NCBI GenBank assembly: GCA_959606905.1
Contig: CAUHML010000125.1
Coordinates: 1 to 9,420 of the forward strand
Origin: an uncultured Bacteroides sp.
GTDB taxonomy: Bacteria > Bacteroidota > Bacteroidia > Bacteroidales > Bacteroidaceae
Direction of reading: 5' to 3'
DNA: 9,420 bases
Position 1 is the first letter of the stretch; every line of letters starts with the position of its first letter. Below, piece after piece: positions 4,947 through 9,420 of this stretch. The translations under genes were made by a program, and so were the position numbers. The notes under the pieces are model-generated. The model saw nothing but the letters and a program-made list of their open reading frames with translations, was not told where the DNA came from and made no database searches.

Positions 4947-7793
4947 ATGAAAAATAAACTGAAATATATGGCGCTTTGCCTTTCGTTACTGATAGGCGTG
5001 GGGGCTTGCTCGGAAGAGGAAATAGCTTACTCTGCCGGTGAAGAGAATAAAGAGGTGATTTTGCAGTTGAATTGTCAGTTGCAGACCAATCAGGAAGTGA
5101 TTGTTTCGCGCGCCAGTACTGCTGAAAACAGGTTGAATGATTTACACTTTTATGTGTTTAATGCGGCAGGAGAACTGACAGGATATAAAAAGCTGGTGGC
5201 TACAGAGTCGAGTCCTATACCGACTCCCGGACCGGAAACCGTTACTGTAAAGGCAATAACCGGTGAAGCGTATATCTATGCTCTTGCCAACTTGAACAGT
5301 ACAATTTATTACTTGGATGACGCAGACAAAAATAAATTGACGGGAATTGATGAAGCGGATGTGGCAGGTTCCTCATTGACAAGAGACGAGTTCCTTGCAA
5401 TAGACTTTAAACGCCAGTATGGTAATGCCAGCCACATTATTTCCCCTAATCCTACCGACGGACAGTTCATGATGTCCGGTTATCTGAATGGGGGCAAGGC
5501 TGTTACAATTACTGCCGGAACCAATGGAGCCGGTGTTATAAGCGAAAGCAACGTTATAAGACTGTACAGAATATTGGCGAAGAATACATTTACCATTGAG
5601 GCCGGTAACGGAGTAACTTTCACTCCCAGTACGTATGAATTGCATAATGTGGCTGTCGGTGGAAAGTTGGTGAATGGTACAGCTGACGCTACTACCGCAG
5701 ATGTCGAGTCATCTTATTCTGGTATGGCCGGGGAAACGTTAACTTTTTATCTTCCCGAGAATATCCGTTCCTATCGGGGAGGTGAGATAAAGATGTGGAA
5801 GGATCGTGAAACGAATACCTATACGGATGACGTGAAATCGTTCGATAATGCACCGGATAATTCTTCCTATATCGTGATTCGTGGAAATTATAAGAAAGGC
5901 ACCACTATCGGGGAGGTTTCGTATACTATCCATTTTGGCAACTTCAGTAATACCGGAAGTCTTGAAGACTTCAATATACGCCGGAATTACTCTTATAAAT
6001 ATAAGGTGAAAGTAAACGGTGTCGAGGATATCAAAGTGGAAGCGGAAGTCGAGGGAGACAACCCCTATGTGGAAGGATTGGTGATTGACAGTGAAGGAGG
6101 AGAGTCTTTTGATTTGGACGCTCATTATGAGGCCAGAGTGCTGACATTCTCTCGGGAAAATATAAAGACGCTGAAAGAGGCGGGAAAAGGATATATAGTA
6201 AGAATCTCAACACCTTTCGGTTATACGGAGAATTTGTATGTTACCGATGGGGGAATCTTTAATGCCGAAGGTGATGTACAATTGGCTACGTTTGATGGAG
6301 GAACAATCCGTCCGATAAGCGGGCAGAGCCTTTTTAATGGAGAGGATGATTATGGATGGCTGCGTTTTGTACGCAATGTTTCTAAAAACAGAATTTCAGG
6401 ACAGAGTTTAACCACCGTTGCCAAATATCCGGGTGACAATAATGAGTATGCAAATAAATATGGCGCATCTTGGGTTAATGTGTTCTTTATGTTGAAGGCA
6501 TTATACGAAAATGCGGATAGCAATCAAGATGAAGTATTCTCAAATGATGGATACGCTTATTACACCTGTTTCGTGGACGAAAACTATTATAAAGGGAAAT
6601 CATGGACTGTCTATTCCAATTGTGCGCCTCGTACCATACTTATTGCCAATCAGTTGTCGGTGAGCACGGACAGGAAGAGTCTTTATGCAAAAGTGCGTTA
6701 CAGTCTTTCTCAGCGTTCCATTACTACGTTCTATCATTTCGGTTTCAATGGTTATCCTTATGGAACGGAGAATATAACCGAGGAAGAATTGTCTACTGCT
6801 TATTATTTGAATAAGAATAATTTGGGTGAGCACAAGAATCCTAATGCTTGGAATGCCCGTAACAGTGCCGTACAAAGCAACAAGGAAAAATCATGGTATC
6901 CGGACACTAATATGATTGTACCGGCAGACGGGAGGCAACCCATGTACCAACAGGCGATACGGGCATGTATGAGCCGTAACCGGGATTTGAATGGAAACGG
7001 CACGATTGAAGCTAATGAGGTAAAATGGTATATGGCCTCTGTTGATCAGTATCGCGGATTGTGGTATGGCGAGGGTGCATTGAATAGCGTTGACCCGGAC
7101 GCCCGCTTGTTTAGGGCTAAAATGAGCACGCTCAATGATAATGACAAAGAGAATGCTAAATATCACTATTTCACGGCTTCTACCGGTACCAATAGCATTT
7201 TTTGGGCTGAAGAAGGGTTGTCCACAAGTAATAAAGAGGTTAATACCGGTTGGCAACATGCGAATTTGGTTCGCTGTGTGCGTACGTTGGCATCAGACGA
7301 CGGACTGTACGAAGCGAATAAATTCTATCAGTATAGTGACAATATATTTACATTGACAGGTTTGACTGCAACCAAAGGGACTACAGAAACTATAGATATC
7401 CATTTGGAGCGTGATGAAATCAATGGATTGTCTTCACGGATACAAGTGTCTAAAGACTATCTAAAACAAAAGATGGTGGATGGTGGATGGAATAATAATT
7501 ATTATACGATTAAGAATAAGAAAAGACCGGAATATGATCCTTGTAAATACTATTATGAGGATAGCGGAAAAACTGATAAAGGAATTTGGCGAATGCCTAA
7601 TCAGAAAGAACTGGGTCTGATGAGCGCAAACAATCTGTTGAGTGGTTATGTTACCTGCCGCACGGACTATTCAGGAAGTAAAGCAAATGGTGCTTATAGG
7701 TCTTCTTATGGTTTTTGGTTCCAAGGAACCAATGTAACTGTCCATGCTACTGATGCTGATCTAAAAGTTCGTTGTGTAAAAGATGTTAAATAG
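4947..7793 (+). CDS. Large fimbrial tip protein: fimbrillin N-terminus plus DUF4906-like region
   Basis: This 948-residue protein is the probable tip adhesin. The lipoprotein signal ends at VGAC (Cys21), and R55-A56 (IVSR|AST) is a likely maturation site. Residues ~35-370 look like a fimbrillin module: LNDLHFYVFNAAGEL, GQFMMSGYLN (172-181), LYRILAKNTFTIE (206-218) and NIRRNYSYKYKVKV (343-356). Residues ~375-948 are an added C-terminal part resembling DUF4906 proteins of Bacteroides fimbrial loci: PRTILIAN (561-568), SQRSITTFYHF (588-598), and a loop DLNGNGTIEANE (680-691) that fits the EF-hand calcium pattern, followed by VKWYMASVDQYRGLW. The last part (WRMPNQKELGLM at 881-892 to VRCVKDV at 941-947) recalls Fib_succ_major-like domains. 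VRCV occurs twice (775-778, 941-944). Ligand unknown. The gene starts 19 bases after its neighbour. Confidence 0.8.
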   Translation: MKNKLKYMALCLSLLIGVGACSEEEIAYSAGEENKEVILQLNCQLQTNQEVIVSRASTAENRLNDLHFYVFNAAGELTGYKKLVATESSPIPTPGPETVTVKAITGEAYIYALANLNSTIYYLDDADKNKLTGIDEADVAGSSLTRDEFLAIDFKRQYGNASHIISPNPTDGQFMMSGYLNGGKAVTITAGTNGAGVISESNVIRLYRILAKNTFTIEAGNGVTFTPSTYELHNVAVGGKLVNGTADATTADVESSYSGMAGETLTFYLPENIRSYRGGEIKMWKDRETNTYTDDVKSFDNAPDNSSYIVIRGNYKKGTTIGEVSYTIHFGNFSNTGSLEDFNIRRNYSYKYKVKVNGVEDIKVEAEVEGDNPYVEGLVIDSEGGESFDLDAHYEARVLTFSRENIKTLKEAGKGYIVRISTPFGYTENLYVTDGGIFNAEGDVQLATFDGGTIRPISGQSLFNGEDDYGWLRFVRNVSKNRISGQSLTTVAKYPGDNNEYANKYGASWVNVFFMLKALYENADSNQDEVFSNDGYAYYTCFVDENYYKGKSWTVYSNCAPRTILIANQLSVSTDRKSLYAKVRYSLSQRSITTFYHFGFNGYPYGTENITEEELSTAYYLNKNNLGEHKNPNAWNARNSAVQSNKEKSWYPDTNMIVPADGRQPMYQQAIRACMSRNRDLNGNGTIEANEVKWYMASVDQYRGLWYGEGALNSVDPDARLFRAKMSTLNDNDKENAKYHYFTASTGTNSIFWAEEGLSTSNKEVNTGWQHANLVRCVRTLASDDGLYEANKFYQYSDNIFTLTGLTATKGTTETIDIHLERDEINGLSSRIQVSKDYLKQKMVDGGWNNNYYTIKNKKRPEYDPCKYYYEDSGKTDKGIWRMPNQKELGLMSANNLLSGYVTCRTDYSGSKANGAYRSSYGFWFQGTNVTVHATDADLKVRCVKDVK

Positions 7794-7794
7794 T

Positions 7795-8088
7795 ATGAAC
7801 AACCTACTGGAAATAATGGACAAAGAATCATGTAGTAAATCGGAAGTTTATCTGTATGAAGAGGAAGGGCGCTGGTATGCTTACCATCGTTCCGCCAAAT
7901 CCTTAAGCAAACTTAGTGAGGCGGCCTTGAAACTGAAAGAGGCATGTTTTTTCTACGGTGTTATGTTAGACAAGGTAGAAGTAGACCTGAACAAACTGCT
8001 GAACGGTCCGTGGTTTGTTGCCCTGTGTTCAGACACTGAGATGATATTGATTAAAAACGATTACCGCCAACTCCTATGTGAGAGGTAG
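7795..8088 (+). CDS. Small cytoplasmic protein of unknown family, paralogue 1
   Basis: I do not recognise this family. Two starts are possible: ATG at 7783 overlapping the end of the tip gene, or ATG at 7795, one base after its stop. I choose 7795 because the distance to the shared core then best matches the next protein; it gives 97 residues. There is no signal peptide or membrane segment, so it should stay in the cytoplasm although the preceding genes encode exported proteins. The core reads SEVYLYEEEGRWYAYHRSAKSL, then a predicted helix with ACFF, then DKVEVDLNKL. The same pattern occurs in the following gene. Immediate coupling to the fimbrial operon suggests a role in its assembly control or regulation, but nothing in the sequence proves this. 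Confidence 0.75.
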   Translation: MNNLLEIMDKESCSKSEVYLYEEEGRWYAYHRSAKSLSKLSEAALKLKEACFFYGVMLDKVEVDLNKLLNGPWFVALCSDTEMILIKNDYRQLLCER

Positions 8089-8369
8089 TGACCATATTAG
8101 AAAGGGAGCTGAGCAATTCCGACTTGATATATATCTATTGGGAACAGGATGGAAAGTGGTATGCTTATGAACAGTCTGCTTTCTACCTGAGCCAGATGAT
8201 GCTGAGAGTGTCCTTAGGGTGTTATGTCATGGAGGATACTTTGTGGCTGGCAAAAGCAGAAGTGGATGTAAGCCGGATTTCGCACGAAAATATTATCAGC
8301 TACAGCAAAACGGAATATGTATTACATTATACCCCTCACAATGGATTTCATGAGTGGCTGGCTGAGTAA
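8088..8369 (+). CDS. Small cytoplasmic protein of unknown family, paralogue 2
   Basis: This 93-residue protein starts with GTG at 8088, sharing its first base with the last base of the preceding TAG stop (TAGTG), so translation is probably coupled. A purine-rich GAGAGG just upstream can serve as ribosome binding site. It aligns along its length with the preceding protein: SDLIYIYWEQDGKWYAYEQSAFYLS against SEVYLYEEEGRWYAYHRSAKSLS, and KAEVDVSRI against KVEVDLNKL. The two are diverged tandem duplicates, alike mainly in the G-[RK]-WYAY-x2-SA core. No signal peptide is present. No known domain is recognised. It is likely the last gene of the fimbrial transcript, although no clear terminator follows. 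Confidence 0.75.
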   Translation: MTILERELSNSDLIYIYWEQDGKWYAYEQSAFYLSQMMLRVSLGCYVMEDTLWLAKAEVDVSRISHENIISYSKTEYVLHYTPHNGFHEWLAE

Positions 8370-8390
8370 AGTAATTTCGAAGTAATTTGG
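8369..8390 (+). repeat. Two tandem 11-base repeats at the promoter
   Basis: AAGTAATTTCG (8369-8379) is followed directly by AAGTAATTTGG (8380-8390), a one-mismatch repeat spaced exactly one helical turn apart. The second copy contains the TTTG of the -33 element. This is the layout of a regulator site bound on one DNA face, but the AT-rich sequence and only two copies leave chance possible. Confidence 0.35.
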
Positions 8391-8417
8391 CTTTTCAGAG
8401 AATTCCTTCTACTTTTG
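8386..8417 (+). promoter_or_regulatory. Canonical Bacteroidetes promoter
   Basis: TTTG at 8386-8389 and TACTTTTG at 8410-8417 match the -33 and -7 consensus elements with a 20-base spacer. Transcription would begin about 8424, giving a leader of about 23 bases for the gene at 8447. This separates the thioredoxin-like lipoprotein from the fimbrial operon. Confidence 0.75.
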
Positions 8418-8446
8418 TAAAAGGTGCAATGCCTAATTAAAAGCGT

Positions 8447-9382
8447 ATGAGAAAAACTGATATATGGATCGGAGTCTTGTGCTGTTTTTTGCTTATCGCT
8501 TGTGATGGCAAAAAACAAAAATCTCTATCTGTGAATGATGATAATAAATCGTTGACTTTCACTTTGCCGGAGGTCCCTATTATGTTGCAATCCCCGGAAG
8601 ACCGGCTGAACTTTATGGTACAGCATTACTGGGATCATTTTAATTTTAAGGATACCGCTTATATTCATGTACCGGATATCACAGAACAAGCTTTGGTAGA
8701 TTACATGGACTTATTGAACCGTGTGCCATCTTCCCTGTCGGACAGTTGTTTAATCCGGATTATGCAGCAGGCTTCGCAGGAGAAAAAAATGTTTGGTTAT
8801 TTTGTGGAAATTTTCCGCAGATACTTGTTTGATCCGAATTCTCCCCTTCGGAATGAGGAGCTTTATGAGCCTGTCTGCCGTTTCCTGTCTGCTTCTTCGC
8901 TGACCGATGAGGCTGCTCGGAGCCGTGCCCAACATGATTTGAAATTGATTGGTATGAACAAGGTGGGCAGTATTGCCGCTGATTTTATTTATACCTTGCC
9001 TTCGGGAATGCAGAAACGTATGCGTGATATCTGCACTCCTTACACTTTATTGTTATTCTATAATCCGGATTGTCATGGTTGTGCCGAAACACTGGCGACA
9101 ATGAAGACCTCTGCTGTATTGAACAGTCCCCACATCATGAAACAAGTGAAAATTCTTGCTTTCTATCCCGATGAAGACCGTGAAGTATGGACGAAACACC
9201 AGAATGAAATTCCTGATGGATGGATCAACAGCTATGATAAAGAATTGACGGTACTGACCGAAGAATGCTATGATTTGAAAGCGATGCCTGCTCTTTATCT
9301 GTTGGATAAGGACAAAAAGGTGTTGCTGAAAGATGCGACAGTAAAAGAGATAGAAGATTATTTAAAAAATAAATCGCTCTAA
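8447..9382 (+). CDS. Periplasmic thioredoxin-like lipoprotein with DUF5106-like N-terminal half
   Basis: This 311-residue lipoprotein has a signal ending in lipobox LIAC (Cys19). Residues ~45-165 form a helical region (DRLNFMVQHYWDHFNFKDTAY and onward) of the kind found in DUF5106 proteins of Bacteroidales. The C-terminal half is a thioredoxin-like fold: GSIAADF (174-180), strand TLLLFYNPD (200-208), redox motif CHGC (209-212) and MPALYLLDKD with the probable cis-proline Pro281. It is likely a thiol-disulfide oxidoreductase of the TlpA/ResA type facing the periplasm; its substrate is unknown. DTA at 69-71 fits the Bacteroides O-glycosylation motif D-[ST]-[AILVMT], as expected for a periplasmic protein. 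It has its own promoter and no evident functional link to the fimbriae, though disulfide handling for exported proteins is possible. Confidence 0.85.
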   Translation: MRKTDIWIGVLCCFLLIACDGKKQKSLSVNDDNKSLTFTLPEVPIMLQSPEDRLNFMVQHYWDHFNFKDTAYIHVPDITEQALVDYMDLLNRVPSSLSDSCLIRIMQQASQEKKMFGYFVEIFRRYLFDPNSPLRNEELYEPVCRFLSASSLTDEAARSRAQHDLKLIGMNKVGSIAADFIYTLPSGMQKRMRDICTPYTLLLFYNPDCHGCAETLATMKTSAVLNSPHIMKQVKILAFYPDEDREVWTKHQNEIPDGWINSYDKELTVLTEECYDLKAMPALYLLDKDKKVLLKDATVKEIEDYLKNKSL

Positions 9383-9385
9383 TTC

Positions 9386-9416
9386 ATTGTGATATAAAAG
9401 ATAATGTCTATCTTTG
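9386..9416 (+). promoter_or_regulatory. Promoter for a gene beyond the window
   Basis: TATCTTTG at 9409-9416 is an exact -7 element, and ATTG at 9386-9389 with a 19-base spacer is a good -33. The gene it drives lies right of the window. It begins only four bases after the preceding stop codon, and no terminator is visible between them. Confidence 0.65.
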
Positions 9417-9420
9417 CACC

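Noticed and set aside
1..9420. CRISPR array, tRNA, rRNA or insertion sequence
   Set aside because: No regularly spaced repeats, no tRNA-like cloverleaf and no transposase frame or terminal inverted repeats were seen on either strand.

Overview
The window looks like a chromosomal segment of a gut Bacteroidales (Bacteroides/Phocaeicola/Parabacteroides-like). The evidence is moderate GC, Bacteroidetes-type promoters with a TAnnTTTG -7 element (811-818, 8386-8417, 9386-9416), mostly A-rich translation leaders without Shine-Dalgarno, and several lipoproteins of families typical of this order.

Positions 1-884 are mostly non-coding. They hold a perfect-stem terminator hairpin (70-104), a doubtful minus-strand reading frame that may be a gene remnant (310-522), two imperfect inverted repeats (693-750) and a promoter-like -7 element (811-818) ahead of the operon.

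Positions 885-7793 are a four-gene type V (Mfa/Fim-like) fimbrial operon, all on the + strand. In order it encodes a Mfa1-type major stalk subunit (885-2645), a Mfa2/FimB-type anchor (2734-3789), a shorter fimbrillin-like accessory or tip subunit (3812-4927), and a 948-residue tip protein with a fimbrillin N-terminus and a large DUF4906-like C-terminal part (4947-7793). The order stalk, anchor, tip proteins matches the mfa1-mfa2-mfa3-5 logic of Porphyromonas gingivalis. All four carry lipoprotein signals. The three polymerising subunits each have an Arg-Ala site about 30-35 residues after the lipid cysteine, the expected place for trypsin-like (gingipain-like) maturation; the anchor has none there. 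A strong hairpin between stalk and anchor (2665-2696) could keep stalk expression above the rest.

Positions 7795-8369 hold two small cytoplasmic proteins encoded in direct translational coupling behind the tip gene. They are diverged tandem paralogues sharing a G-[RK]-WYAY-x2-SA-x2-LS core. I do not recognise the family, and this is the least explained part of the window.

Positions 8370-9382 hold a canonical promoter followed by a periplasmic lipoprotein with a DUF5106-like N-terminal half and a thioredoxin-like domain (CHGC), probably a separate transcription unit. The window ends in a promoter for a gene lying outside it.

Base composition is uneven. The anchor gene and the first ~170 bases of the next gene are GC-rich (about 55-62% in sampled blocks), then composition falls to about 32-42% just after the maturation site, suggesting modular replacement of surface-exposed subunits.
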